Below, one piece after another: positions 1 through 8,633 of a stretch of 64,000 nt of DNA. Source of the DNA: Roseateles depolymerans (lineage in GTDB: Bacteria; Pseudomonadota; Gammaproteobacteria; Burkholderiales; Burkholderiaceae_C); the NCBI GenBank assembly GCA_003241055.1, contig QFOD01000004.1, forward strand, positions 281,400 through 345,399. The letters are read 5' to 3'. Each line of letters starts with the position of its first letter. The first letter of the stretch is position 1. The notes below the pieces were generated by a model. That model had not been told where the DNA came from. It was given only the letters and a program-made list of their open reading frames with translations, and made no database searches. Made by a program: the position numbers and the translations under genes.

Positions 1-87
1 GTCCGCACGCGCCAGCGCGCGGGCGCCACGCAGCGTGATCAGGTCGGCGGCGCCGGGGCCGGCGCTGACGAAGATGACGGCGCCCAT
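1..87 (-). CDS. cobA: Uroporphyrinogen-III C-methyltransferase (siroheme pathway), 5' end only
   Basis: Only the first 29 codons lie in the window; the gene runs off the left edge. The visible N-terminus has the glycine-rich start typical of the SUMT/CobA/CysG methyltransferase family (VSAGPGAADLITLRGARAL). This enzyme makes precorrin-2, the precursor of siroheme, the cofactor of sulfite reductase. The start lies five bases past the cysN stop, so it is the last visible gene of the sulfate-assimilation operon, and the cofactor role fits CysI in the same operon. It could be a longer CysG-type fusion, which cannot be judged from this fragment. Confidence 0.85.
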   Translation of the reverse strand, partial: MGAVIFVSAGPGAADLITLRGARALARAD

Positions 88-92
88 GTGGC

Positions 93-1379
93 TCACCAGT
101 CCGTGTCGGCCGTGGCGGCCTGCGGCTCGACCAGCAGCGCGCCGCTGGTGCGGTGGCTGGCGGGGTCGACGACGATTAGCGCACCGCCGACGCGGTTGTC
201 GGCGAAGGGCTCGACGGGCAGCTCGTGCTGCACCTCTATCTGCACGCGGCCTATCGTGTTGACCGGCAGCTCGTGCGCGTCCTGCGGTGTCAGCGTGTTG
301 ATGTCGAGGACCGAGTCGATGGCCGAGATGCGCGCTTGCACCCAGCGGTTGCCGTGGCGCACCCAGTACTTGCGGCCGGGCTTGGCGGCTTCGGTGTCCA
401 GCCAGGCCAGCGTGGCCGGGAAGGTCTTGGTTTGCGAGGCCGAGCCGGGCGTGACGATCCAGTCGCCACGGCTCACGTCCAGCTGGCGGTCCAGCACCAG
501 GCCGGCCGAGTCGCCGGCCGCGGCGCTGGCGACGGTCTCGCCGGCCAGGCGCACTTCGATGACCACCGCCGGCTGCTTCGATGGCAGCACCTCGATGGTG
601 TCGCCGGCCTTCACGCCGCCGTGGGCGATGCGGCCCCACAGCACGCGCGGCTGCACGCCGGTGCCCTGGGACTGGTAGGCATCCTTCTGCACGTACTGCA
701 CGGGCAGGCTCAGCGGTGCGTCGGTGCGCTCACTCAAGCTCGGCAGGCGCTCCAGCACCTGCAGCAGCGATTCGCCGTTCCACCAGGGCGCGTCCAGCGG
801 CTGGGTGACGTTGTCGCCGCGCAGCGCGCTGACGGGCACCGTGGCGGCCACGTTCAGGCCGGCGGCGGCGGCGAACTTGTCGAGCGCCGTCTTGACCTTG
901 GCGAAGCCGGCGCCGGGATCGTCCAGCGCGTCGATCTTGTTGACGGCGAAGACGAGGCTGGGCACGCGCAGCAGCTGGGCCAGCAGCGAGTGGCGGCGGG
1001 TCTGCGGCAGCAGCGTGACCTCGGTCTCGTTCAGGTCCAGCTTGGTGATGTCCACCAGCACGACAGCGGCGTCAGAGCCGGCGGCGGCCGTGACCATGTT
1101 GCGCGTGTACTGCTCATGGCCGGGGGCGTCGGCAATGATGAACTTGCGCGTCTTGGTGGCGAAGTAGCGGTAGGCCACGTCGATGGTGATGCCCTGCTCG
1201 CGCTCGGCCTCCAGACCGTCGGTCAGCAGGGAGAGGTCGATGGGCCGGCCGGCGGCGCGGCGTTCCAGCGTGTCCAGCTGGTCGGCCAGGATGGCCTGAC
1301 CGTCGAACAGCAGGCGGCCGATCAGCGTGCTCTTGCCGTCGTCGACGGAGCCCGCGGTGAGGAATCGAAGCGCCTTCAT
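93..1379 (-). CDS. cysN: Sulfate adenylyltransferase subunit 1 (GTPase)
   Basis: CysN is the GTPase subunit of ATP sulfurylase and drives formation of adenylylsulfate (APS) from ATP and sulfate together with CysD. The 428-residue product has the translation-GTPase P-loop GSVDDGKS at residues 10-17, the switch motif DAPGHEQY at 84-91 and NKID at 147-150, followed by EF-Tu-like beta-barrel domains. The reading frame is open further upstream, but the start at 1379 overlaps the cysD stop by one base and gives the family-typical N-terminus. There is no C-terminal APS kinase extension, so this is CysN and not a CysNC fusion. That fits an APS-type rather than PAPS-type reductase in the same operon. 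Confidence 0.95.
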   Translation of the reverse strand: MKALRFLTAGSVDDGKSTLIGRLLFDGQAILADQLDTLERRAAGRPIDLSLLTDGLEAEREQGITIDVAYRYFATKTRKFIIADAPGHEQYTRNMVTAAAGSDAAVVLVDITKLDLNETEVTLLPQTRRHSLLAQLLRVPSLVFAVNKIDALDDPGAGFAKVKTALDKFAAAAGLNVAATVPVSALRGDNVTQPLDAPWWNGESLLQVLERLPSLSERTDAPLSLPVQYVQKDAYQSQGTGVQPRVLWGRIAHGGVKAGDTIEVLPSKQPAVVIEVRLAGETVASAAAGDSAGLVLDRQLDVSRGDWIVTPGSASQTKTFPATLAWLDTEAAKPGRKYWVRHGNRWVQARISAIDSVLDINTLTPQDAHELPVNTIGRVQIEVQHELPVEPFADNRVGGALIVVDPASHRTSGALLVEPQAATADTDW

Positions 1380-2344
1380 CAGAAATACCCTTCCTTCTTG
1401 CGCTTCTCCATCGAAGCTTCGCTGGTGCGGTCGTCCATGCGCGTGGCGCCGCGCTCGCTCACCGTCACGGTCAGCGTCTCGGCCACCACCTCGCTCGCGT
1501 TGGCCGCGGGGCTCTCGACCGGGCAGGTGCAGGTCATGTCGCCGACGGTGCGGAAGCGCACGGTAGCGGTCTCCACCGTTTCGCCGGCTTCCGGTGGCGT
1601 CACGTCGGTCAGCGGTACCAGCAGGCCCTTGCGGCGCATGACCTGGCGCTGGTGTGCGTAGTACATGGGCGGCAGCGGGATGTTCTCGCGGGCGATGTAG
1701 AGCCACACGTCCAGCTCGGTCCAGTTGCTGATAGGGAAGCAGCGGAAATGCTCGCCCGGGCGGATGCGCGTGTTGAACAGCGTCCACAGCTCGGGGCGTT
1801 GCTCCTTGGGCTGCCATTGGCCGAAGCTGTCGCGGTGGCTGAAGATGCGCTCCTTGGCGCGCGCCTTCTCCTCGTCGCGGCGGGCGCCGCCGATGAGGGC
1901 GTCGAAGCGGTGCTCCTCGATGGTCTCCAGCAGCGTGACCGTCTGGTGGCCGTTGCGGCTTTCCAGCGGGTGAGCCAGGCGGATGGTGCCGCGCGCCATG
2001 GAGTCTTCGAGATGGCCCACGATCAGGCGCTCGCCCATCTCGGCCACGCGCTGGTCACGGAAGGTGATGACCTCGGGGAAGTTGTGGCCCGTGTCGATGT
2101 GCACCAGCGGGAGGGGCAGGCTGCCCGAGTAGCCGCTGGGATGCGCCGCGTTCTTCATCTTGAAGGCCTTCTCGGCCAGGCGCAGCACGACGCAGGAATC
2201 CTTGCCGCCGGAGAACAGCAGCGCGGGGCGCTCGAAGCTGGCCGCCACCTCGCGCAGGATGAAGATGGCCTCTTCTTCGAGTGCATCGAGATGGGCGTGA
2301 TCGACGTCGGCAATCATGTGTTCGGGTTTCACAGCAGCATTCAT
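1379..2344 (-). CDS. cysD: Sulfate adenylyltransferase subunit 2
   Basis: CysD is the catalytic ATP-pyrophosphatase subunit of ATP sulfurylase. The 321-residue protein has the PP-loop SGGKDS at residues 45-50. Its C-terminus has the arginine-rich and NMDGRTSE-like end of the family (here RMDDRTSEASMEKRK). The start codon at 2344 overlaps the cysH stop as ATGA, and its own stop overlaps the cysN start, so translation of cysH, cysD and cysN is probably coupled. A longer open frame upstream of 2344 is ignored because it lies inside cysH. Confidence 0.95.
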   Translation of the reverse strand: MNAAVKPEHMIADVDHAHLDALEEEAIFILREVAASFERPALLFSGGKDSCVVLRLAEKAFKMKNAAHPSGYSGSLPLPLVHIDTGHNFPEVITFRDQRVAEMGERLIVGHLEDSMARGTIRLAHPLESRNGHQTVTLLETIEEHRFDALIGGARRDEEKARAKERIFSHRDSFGQWQPKEQRPELWTLFNTRIRPGEHFRCFPISNWTELDVWLYIARENIPLPPMYYAHQRQVMRRKGLLVPLTDVTPPEAGETVETATVRFRTVGDMTCTCPVESPAANASEVVAETLTVTVSERGATRMDDRTSEASMEKRKKEGYF

Positions 2345-3096
2345 GACTTCACGTGCAGACCGCACTCCTTGGAACTCTCCTCCCACCACCAGCGCCCGGC
2401 GCGGAAGTCCTCACCGACGGCGATCGCCCGAGTGCAGGGCGCGCAGCCGATGCTGGGCATGAACTGGTCATGCAGCGGGTTGTAGGGCACCTCGTACTTC
2501 TGCACGTAGGCCCAGACCTCGGCCCAGGTCCAGTCGGCGATGGGGCTGATCTTGCGGCGGCCCTGGCCGTCGTCCTCGTCGAATGCCACCTCGGCGCGGG
2601 CACCGCTCTGCTCGCGGCGCAGGCCGGTGATCCAGGCCGTGCGGCCGGCCAGCATGCGGGAGAGCGGTTCCATCTTGCGCACACCGCAGCAGGCCTTGCG
2701 CAGCTCGATGCTCTTGTACATCGCATCCTCGCCCTCGCGGGCGACGAACTGCACGACGGCGTCGGCCACCGGGTGGAATACCTGCACCTCGCGCCCGTAG
2801 CGGGCCTGGATGCGCGGCAGCAGTGCCAGCGTTTCGGCATGCAGCCGGCCGGTGTCCAGCGTGGCGATGGGCAGTTCGATGTGGTGACGGGCGATCAGGT
2901 CGGTGATGACCATGTCTTCCACGCCCAGGCTGCTGCTCTGCAGCGCGCCTTCACCGTGCACGGCCCAGGCATCGCGCAGCCGGGCGACGGCGGCCGTGAT
3001 CTTGGTGTCCAGCTCGGGCGACCAGCGGGCATACAGCGCGATGGCGCCACCGCTGGGGGCAGCAGCGGCCCAGGGCAGGACGGTCGTTTCGCTCAT
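2341..3096 (-). CDS. cysH: Adenylylsulfate (APS) reductase, assimilatory
   Basis: This enzyme reduces activated sulfate to sulfite using thioredoxin or a similar donor. The 251-residue protein has the paired cysteines CC at 136-137 and a CAPC motif at 218-221, which together ligate a 4Fe-4S cluster, plus the catalytic cysteine in ECGLH near residue 245. The cluster cysteines mark the APS-using class rather than the enterobacterial PAPS reductase. No APS kinase gene is visible in the operon, which agrees. The start at 3096 is the first methionine with family-like sequence (MSETT); the frame extends upstream only as overlap with the DUF934 gene. Confidence 0.93.
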   Translation of the reverse strand: MSETTVLPWAAAAPSGGAIALYARWSPELDTKITAAVARLRDAWAVHGEGALQSSSLGVEDMVITDLIARHHIELPIATLDTGRLHAETLALLPRIQARYGREVQVFHPVADAVVQFVAREGEDAMYKSIELRKACCGVRKMEPLSRMLAGRTAWITGLRREQSGARAEVAFDEDDGQGRRKISPIADWTWAEVWAYVQKYEVPYNPLHDQFMPSIGCAPCTRAIAVGEDFRAGRWWWEESSKECGLHVKS

Positions 3097-3110
3097 GGTG
3101 GCGCTCTGCC

Positions 3111-3578
3111 TCAGGCGCGGCGCTGGAACCAGGGTCGGGTCTCGCCCACGTCGCCCTGGTAGAAGCCGTCGTTGAAGAAGGCGAGCTGGCGCTCGGCGAT
3201 GGCCAGGGCCTCGTCGAAGCCGGTGCGGGCCAGCATCTGCACCATGTCCACCAGCACCTCGCCACGGGCGCGGATGGCGCCAGTGAACTTCAGCCGCGTG
3301 CGCAGCAGGTGGGCCTGGCTGTAGGCACGGCCGTCGGTCCACTTGGGGAAGTCCAGCACCACCAGCGCGATGCGGTCCAGGTCAGGAGCCAGCGCCAGTA
3401 CGTCGGCGTCATTGCCCATCTCCAGCGCCACCTTCACGTCGGCCGGCCAGTGGCTGCGCACGGCGTGCCACTGCTCCAGCGTCAGCAGCTTGTTGGGGCC
3501 GGCCTCCGGGTCGGGCTTGGGGCCGTCCTCGCCGACGGCGTGCTGCCAGGGGCAGCGATGGATGTCGATGAACTTCAT
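3111..3578 (-). CDS. DUF934 family protein, sulfur-assimilation partner
   Basis: This 155-residue protein matches the DUF934 family, which is regularly found between sulfite reductase and APS reductase genes in proteobacteria and is often annotated as an oxidoreductase-like protein of unknown function. The sequence shows the recurring core around DFPKWTDGRAYSQAHLLR and ends with a phenylalanine- and aspartate-rich stretch (AFFNDGFYQGDV). There is no metal or nucleotide motif that I can recognise. It sits 14 bases upstream of cysH and 83 bases downstream of cysI. A role in sulfite reduction, for example as an electron-transfer or assembly helper, is inferred only from position. Confidence 0.85.
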   Translation of the reverse strand: MKFIDIHRCPWQHAVGEDGPKPDPEAGPNKLLTLEQWHAVRSHWPADVKVALEMGNDADVLALAPDLDRIALVVLDFPKWTDGRAYSQAHLLRTRLKFTGAIRARGEVLVDMVQMLARTGFDEALAIAERQLAFFNDGFYQGDVGETRPWFQRRA

Positions 3579-3602
3579 GGCAGTGGGTGCCGGGTCGCCC
3601 CA

Positions 3603-3635
3603 GCTCACCGCGCCCCTCGGGGCGAAGCAGTGAGC
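3603..3635. repeat. Nested GC-rich hairpin between cysI and DUF934
   Basis: An inner perfect stem CGCCCC/GGGGCG (3611-3616 and 3619-3624) is enclosed by an outer stem GCTCAC/GTGAGC (3603-3608 and 3630-3635). It lies in the 83-base gap inside the cys operon and is not followed by a T-run on the transcribed strand. It may act as an mRNA processing or stability element rather than a terminator. Confidence 0.6.
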
Positions 3636-3661
3636 GGAGCGAGCGTCGGTCTTCCTTTTCT

Positions 3662-5377
3662 TCAGGCCTTGGCGGTGGAGGTGCGCACCGCGTTGGCCGC
3701 GGTCTTGAACGGGTCCAGCCCCAGGCGCTTCACCGCATCGATGAAGCGCTCGGTCGGTCGGCGCTCGCGCTGGAAGGTCTCGATGACGGCGTCGATCGCG
3801 TCGGCGATCTCGTCGGCCGCAAAGCTGGGGCCGATCACCTTGCCGGCCACCGTGGCACCCGACAGCGTGGAGCCGTCGCTGCCGCCCAGCGTCAGCTGGT
3901 ACCACTCGGCGCCGTCCTTGTCGACGCCGAGGATGCCGATGTGGCCGCTGTGGTGGTGGCCGCAGGAGTTGATGCAGCCGCTGATGTGCAGGTCGATCTC
4001 GCCCAGCGCTTCGAGCTCGTCGGCGTCCTGGTAGCGCTCGGCAATCTCCTGCGCGATGGGCAGCGAGCGGGCGTTGGCCAGCGCGCAGTAGTCGCCGCCA
4101 GGGCAGGCGATCTGGTCGGTCAGCAGGCCGGCATTGGCCGTGGCGAAGCCCGCCGCGCGGGCCGCCTCGAACAGTGCCGGCAGCTCGGCCGCGCGCACCC
4201 AGGGCAGCACCAGGTTCTGGCGGTGCGATACGCGCAGCTCACCGAGGCTGAAGCGCTCGGCCAGCGCGGCGGCGGTGTCCATCGCATCGGCCGTGACGTC
4301 GCCCGGCGGGATGCCCACGCGCTTGAGGCTCAGCGTCACGGCACGATAGCCCGCCACGCGGTGGCCGTGCACGTTGCGCGCCAGCCAGCGGGTGAAGGCG
4401 GGGTCCAGGGGCAGGTCTTGCGGTTCAGCCTGGGGCGCAACGCCATTCGGGTCGACGAAGCTGGCCTTCACGCGATCCAGCTCGGCCTGCGGAATGATCT
4501 GCTCGTGGCCTGCGGGATCGTCGGCCAGGATGCGGGCGAACTCGGCGTTCACCGCGTCGAAGAACTTCTGGCCCTCGGCCTTGACGAGGATCTTGATGCG
4601 GGCCTTGTAGAGGTTGTCGCGCCGGCCCGCCAGGTTGTAGCAGCGCACGATGGCTTCCAGATAGACCAGGATCTGCTGCCAGGGCACGAAGCCGCTGATT
4701 TCCACGCCCGGAATGGGCGTGCGGCCCATGCCGCCGCCCACGAACACCTGGAAGCCCACCTCGCCGGCGGCGTTGGTCTTGAGCTGCAGGCCGATGTCGT
4801 GCCAGCCGATGGCGGCGCGGTCCTCGGCGGCGCCGCTGATCGCGATCTTGAACTTGCGCGGCAGGAAGGCGAACTCCGGGTGCAGGGTGCTCCACTGGCG
4901 CAGGATCTCGGCATAGGGCCGCGGGTCGATCTGCTCATCGGGCGCGATGCCGGCGAAGGCATCGCTGGTGATGTTGCGGATGCAGTTGCCGCTGGTCTGG
5001 ATGCCGTGCATGTCGACCTCGGCCAGCAGCTCCATCACGTCGGCGCTCTTGTCCAGCGGGATCCAGTTGTATTGCAGGTTCTGGCGCGTCGTGAAGTGGC
5101 CGTAGCCGCCCTGGCCCTTGAAGGGGCCCTCGGCAACCACGTCGTAGTCGCGCGCGATGCGGGCCAGCTGGCGCAGCTGGCGACTGGAGAGCTCGCCATA
5201 GGGCACGGCCACGCGCAGCATGGGGGCGTGGCGCTGCACGTACCAGCCGTTCTGCAGGCGCAGCGGGCGGAACTCCTCGCCGCCGAGTTCGCCGCGCAGG
5301 TGGCGTTCGAGCTGGTCGCGGTACTGGGCCGCGCGCTGGCGGACGAAATGGCGGTCGAAGTCGGTGTAGCGGTACAT
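3662..5377 (-). CDS. cysI: Nitrite/sulfite reductase hemoprotein, assimilatory sulfite reductase
   Basis: The enzyme carries out the six-electron reduction of sulfite to sulfide with siroheme and a 4Fe-4S cluster. The 571-residue protein has the two cluster motifs C-X5-C at residues 425-431 and C-X3-C at 468-472 (GCINSCG), diagnostic of the siroheme reductase family. No flavoprotein partner (cysJ) is visible, so electrons presumably come from ferredoxin or another donor. A nitrite reductase role is possible from family membership alone, but the cysHDN context supports sulfite. It is the first gene of the minus-strand operon, with a 112-base gap upstream that should hold the promoter. Confidence 0.92.
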   Translation of the reverse strand: MYRYTDFDRHFVRQRAAQYRDQLERHLRGELGGEEFRPLRLQNGWYVQRHAPMLRVAVPYGELSSRQLRQLARIARDYDVVAEGPFKGQGGYGHFTTRQNLQYNWIPLDKSADVMELLAEVDMHGIQTSGNCIRNITSDAFAGIAPDEQIDPRPYAEILRQWSTLHPEFAFLPRKFKIAISGAAEDRAAIGWHDIGLQLKTNAAGEVGFQVFVGGGMGRTPIPGVEISGFVPWQQILVYLEAIVRCYNLAGRRDNLYKARIKILVKAEGQKFFDAVNAEFARILADDPAGHEQIIPQAELDRVKASFVDPNGVAPQAEPQDLPLDPAFTRWLARNVHGHRVAGYRAVTLSLKRVGIPPGDVTADAMDTAAALAERFSLGELRVSHRQNLVLPWVRAAELPALFEAARAAGFATANAGLLTDQIACPGGDYCALANARSLPIAQEIAERYQDADELEALGEIDLHISGCINSCGHHHSGHIGILGVDKDGAEWYQLTLGGSDGSTLSGATVAGKVIGPSFAADEIADAIDAVIETFQRERRPTERFIDAVKRLGLDPFKTAANAVRTSTAKA

Positions 5378-5489
5378 CGGCGGGCGGCGGCCCCGGGGGC
5401 CAGGGTTGAGGCCGCGACTCTAGGGAAATCCCGCCCGATGCCGAACTACAGAATTCTTGGGGCCATATGCCCAGGCCGAATAAGCAACT

Positions 5490-6413
5490 TCAGTTTGTTG
5501 CGAGTCGCGCCAGCGCAGCCACCTGCTCGGTGATGCGTGGCGGCACCGCCGCCTCGCCGGCCAGCATGGCGCGAATCAGCGCCGCATTGGCCAGGGGCTC
5601 GCAGGCGTCGGACAGGGGCCAGTCCAGGTCGGTGGTGTCGGCCGGGTGCAGCGTGACGGTCTCGCCGTTCTCGAAGCCGATCAGATGGGCGCGGCGCCGC
5701 AGATGGGCATAGGCCTCGCCCTCGCTGGCCCGCATCAGCAGCGCGCGGCCGCCGTCCGCGGTCAGGCCGGGCAGGGCGGAACCCATGCTGTCCAGGTACT
5801 CGGGATGGGTCACGGCCACCACCCGAACCGCGCGGCCGGGCTCGGCCGGGTCCAGCAACTTGGCCAGGCTGTGGGCGCTGTTGCGCAGGCCCAGGCGCGG
5901 GCGCAGCGCCATCAGCGCATCCAGCCCGGGGTTGAGCGCGGCCAGCGGCAGCACGGCCAGGCGCTGTTCGCGCAGGCCGGCTTCGGCGTCGCCAAGGCTG
6001 GCGGCCATGGGCAGGCCCAGCGCGTCCAGCAGTTCGAAGGGGCTGATGCGGCTGTCGAAGTCATGACGTCCGAAGATCAGCACTGGCACGCCGGCGCGGG
6101 CCAGCAGCAGGGCGGCCAGCGGCATCAGGTTGGCCTGCTTGCGGGCGCCGTTGAAGCTGGGCAGCAGCACGGTGCGCGGGCCGGGCGGCACGGCCAGCCT
6201 GGCGGTGCGGGCCTGCATGGCGGCCAGAAAGCCAGCCACCTCGTCGGCGCTCTCGCCCTTCACGCGCAGCGCGATCAGCAGGGCGCCCAGCTCCAGCTCG
6301 GGCACGCGGCCGTCCAGCATGGCGCCGAACAGGGTCTCGGCGTCCTCGCGGCTGAGGTCCCGCGCACCGCGTGAGCCGCGGCCGACTTCCTTGATCCAGG
6401 CGCTGTAGTTCAT
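5490..6413 (-). CDS. ybiB: YbiB-like DNA-binding protein of the anthranilate phosphoribosyltransferase fold
   Basis: The 307-residue protein resembles YbiB/TrpD2. This family has the fold of anthranilate phosphoribosyltransferase (TrpD) but has been described as a nucleic-acid-binding protein, not a tryptophan biosynthesis enzyme. Visible features are the small helical N-terminal domain (MNYSAWIKEVGRG and following), a glycosyltransferase-3-like central region with SFNGARKQANLMPL, and the segment GLRNSAHSLAKLLDP. True TrpD phosphoribosyl-pyrophosphate motifs are not clear. It lies directly upstream of cysI in the same direction. Whether it shares the sulfur regulon is unproven. Confidence 0.8.
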   Translation of the reverse strand: MNYSAWIKEVGRGSRGARDLSREDAETLFGAMLDGRVPELELGALLIALRVKGESADEVAGFLAAMQARTARLAVPPGPRTVLLPSFNGARKQANLMPLAALLLARAGVPVLIFGRHDFDSRISPFELLDALGLPMAASLGDAEAGLREQRLAVLPLAALNPGLDALMALRPRLGLRNSAHSLAKLLDPAEPGRAVRVVAVTHPEYLDSMGSALPGLTADGGRALLMRASEGEAYAHLRRRAHLIGFENGETVTLHPADTTDLDWPLSDACEPLANAALIRAMLAGEAAVPPRITEQVAALARLATN

Positions 6414-6455
6414 GCGCCCAGTGTAGGCAGGGGCCCTCGCTTCAGCCGGCAGGCT

Positions 6456-7358
6456 TCAGCGCCGGGCCACGGCAAAGCGCAGCGTTGGCGCCTTGGCCAG
6501 GGGCTGGCCCAGGCTGTCGTGCAGCGTGATCAGGGCCTCGTAGTCGCCAGGGGGGAGGTCCACGGTCGCTTCGGTGCGGCCGTCGCCCAGCGCCTGGCGC
6601 TGCACCGCGCCGCCACCGCGCTGCTGGATCACGAAGCGGAAATGCCCGGTGTCCTTGACCTGGTTGCCGGCCGGCGCGATGCCCAGCCCGCCCAGCACCC
6701 CCAGGCTCAGCGTGAAGGGGCTGGTGACCGTCTCGTCGTCGCGCAGGTTTTTCACATAGACCTCGGGCCCCTGCACCTTGCGCGGCGTGGCCCGGGCGTC
6801 CTGGTACCAGGCCTCACAGCTGTCGGCGTAGTCGCTGCCGCTTCGCACGCGGGGCGCAGGGTCGCTGCGCGGGCCGATCACCTCGATGGTGATTTCGGGG
6901 CTGTAGACGAAGTAGGGCCTGTGCGCATGGTCGGCGAACAGCAGTCGCAGCGTGTGGCGGCCGGGTGGCAGCGTGATCTCGGTGCCCGTCTGGCCCTTGC
7001 CGAAATGCTTGTGGGTGTCGGAGAAGGGGATGGCGGCCAGGTGGTTCAGCGGCAGCGGCGTGTCGATCAGCAGGTGGTGATGGCCGGCCTTGTCATTCGG
7101 GTTGCCGGCCGGGATCACACCCATGCCGCGGATGCCGAACTCCACCCAGAACGGCGAGCGCACCCGGTAGCCGCTGCGCAGGTTGCTGAAGTGCACCGAC
7201 ACCGGGTCGCGCAGGTCGACGGCGGTGCGCTGGGCGGTGTGTGCCAGCCAGCATTGGCGCTCCAGCGGGTCCGCCGGCAGGGGCTCGGCCGAGGCCAGGC
7301 GCGTCAGGGCCAGGCACAGGCCCAGTGCGATGGTCTTGCAAGACGGCGCGACATTCAT
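6456..7358 (-). CDS. Exported protein with two DUF4399 repeats
   Basis: This 300-residue protein starts with a signal peptide (about residues 1-24, ending in a small-residue ASA site). It contains two similar modules, about 45-150 and 190-295. Both carry the DUF4399 signature: a phrase like V(S/T)SPF near the start, then GMGV(I)PAGN or GLGIAPAGN, then a histidine-rich GHHHLLID or GHFRFVI segment, and a closing PPG(R/D) turn. DUF4399 proteins are small secreted domains of unknown function. The duplication and export suggest a periplasmic or envelope role. No neighbour clarifies the job. Confidence 0.8.
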   Translation of the reverse strand: MNVAPSCKTIALGLCLALTRLASAEPLPADPLERQCWLAHTAQRTAVDLRDPVSVHFSNLRSGYRVRSPFWVEFGIRGMGVIPAGNPNDKAGHHHLLIDTPLPLNHLAAIPFSDTHKHFGKGQTGTEITLPPGRHTLRLLFADHAHRPYFVYSPEITIEVIGPRSDPAPRVRSGSDYADSCEAWYQDARATPRKVQGPEVYVKNLRDDETVTSPFTLSLGVLGGLGIAPAGNQVKDTGHFRFVIQQRGGGAVQRQALGDGRTEATVDLPPGDYEALITLHDSLGQPLAKAPTLRFAVARR

Positions 7359-7464
7359 CCCATTCCTCGATCCCGCTGCGGCTGAGCCGGCCATTGTGGC
7401 GAGCCGGGCCTGCAGTGCCAGCCGGCGCGCGACCTTGAATCGGGGATGGCGCCGCCCTCCGTCT

Positions 7465-8505
7465 TCAGGCCGCGGCGCGGCGCCGGGCCCGCGGCGCCAG
7501 CGTGCCGAAGAGGTCGCGCGGGTCGTCCAGTTCCGGCAGCAGCGGCAGCGGGGTGCCCAGGCCCAGGGGCAGGGCCAGGTCGTGCAGCAGGCGCAGGGCC
7601 GAGAAGTCTTCCAGCGCGAAGCCCACCGAGTCGAACACCGTGATCTGCTCCGGCGACTCGCGGCCGGGCGCCTCGCCGGCCAGCACGCGCCAGAACTCGG
7701 TGACGGCGAAGTCGGCCGGCATCTGCTGCAGATCGCCCTCGATGCGGGTCTGGGGTTCGTACTCGACGACCACACGGGCGCGGCGCAGCACCTCCGGGTG
7801 CAGCTCCGTCTTGCCAGGGCAATCGCCGCCCACGCCGTTGAGATGCTGGCCCGGGGACAGCATCTCCGGGGTGATGATGGTGGCCAGGGTCTTGTCGGCC
7901 GTGATGGTGGTGACGATGTCCGCGCCGCGCACCGCGTCGGCCGTGCTGGCGCAGGGCGTCAGGCGCAGGCCGGGCGCGCCGGCCAGGTTGCGCTGCAGCT
8001 TGGCGGTGGCGGCCGCGTCGATGTCGAACAGGCGCAGTTCGTTGATGCCCAGCAGATGGTGGAAGGCCAGCGCCTGGAATTCGCTCTGCGCGCCATTGCC
8101 GATCAGCGCCATCACGCGGCTGCCGGGGCGGGCCAGGCGCTTGGCCACCATCACCGAGGTGGCTGCGGTGCGCAGCGCGGTAGTCAGCGTCAGCTCGCTG
8201 AGCAGCGTGGGCAGGCCGGTGGCCACATCGGCCAGCACGCCGAAGGCCATCACGGTGGGCAGGCCGGCCGCCGCGTTGCCCGGGTGGCCGTTCACGTACT
8301 TGAAGCTGTACTGGCGGGCATCGGCGATGGGCATCAGCTCGATGACGCCGACCGCGGAGTGCGCGGCCACGCGCGGGGTCTTGTCGAAGGCCTGCCAGCG
8401 CAGGAAGTCGGCCTCCAGGTAGGACACCAGCCGCCGCAGCAGATCCGGCAGCCCCACGCGCTGCACGAGCTGGGCGATGTCCTGGGGCGTCAGCAGCGGG
8501 GTCAT
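7465..8505 (-). CDS. Ornithine cyclodeaminase family protein
   Basis: Members of this NAD-dependent mu-crystallin/ornithine cyclodeaminase family convert ornithine to proline and ammonia or act on related imino/amino acids. The 346-residue protein has the dinucleotide-binding stretch GNGAQSEFQALAF and the conserved GVGGDCPGKTEL segment containing the catalytic aspartate. Its length matches ornithine cyclodeaminase (about 350). The start at 8505 is chosen because the upstream extension is low-complexity and lies in the regulatory gap. It is divergent from an Lrp/AsnC regulator, a common arrangement for amino-acid catabolic genes, which suggests control by that regulator. Confidence 0.9.
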   Translation of the reverse strand: MTPLLTPQDIAQLVQRVGLPDLLRRLVSYLEADFLRWQAFDKTPRVAAHSAVGVIELMPIADARQYSFKYVNGHPGNAAAGLPTVMAFGVLADVATGLPTLLSELTLTTALRTAATSVMVAKRLARPGSRVMALIGNGAQSEFQALAFHHLLGINELRLFDIDAAATAKLQRNLAGAPGLRLTPCASTADAVRGADIVTTITADKTLATIITPEMLSPGQHLNGVGGDCPGKTELHPEVLRRARVVVEYEPQTRIEGDLQQMPADFAVTEFWRVLAGEAPGRESPEQITVFDSVGFALEDFSALRLLHDLALPLGLGTPLPLLPELDDPRDLFGTLAPRARRRAAA

Positions 8506-8592
8506 GGGCGTCTCCTGGGTGTCGGTGTGGGGCCCATTCTTTCCAGGGTGACTGGCAATCAGAAGCGCAAATCCTGCCAATGTTTGTGATGT

Positions 8593-8626
8593 GATTTGAC
8601 AAATCGTCAGTGGCAAATGACGATTT
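8593..8626. promoter_or_regulatory. Probable AsnC-type operator: two overlapping palindromes
   Basis: GATTT-GAC-AAATC (8593-8605) overlaps a perfect 9-base inverted repeat, AAATCGTCA at 8601-8609 and TGACGATTT at 8618-8626, with an eight-base spacer. It lies in the AT-richer gap between the divergent cyclodeaminase and AsnC genes and just upstream of the regulator's preferred ATG. Position and symmetry fit autoregulation plus control of the cyclodeaminase by an Lrp/AsnC dimer. Confidence 0.6.
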
Positions 8627-8633
8627 GAACAAT

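Noticed and set aside
5378..5489. Possible CysB-type site upstream of cysI (GAATAAG near 5478-5484)
   Set aside because: Only a short half-site-like match is visible, and no convincing -35/-10 pair is found with it, so it is not listed as a feature.
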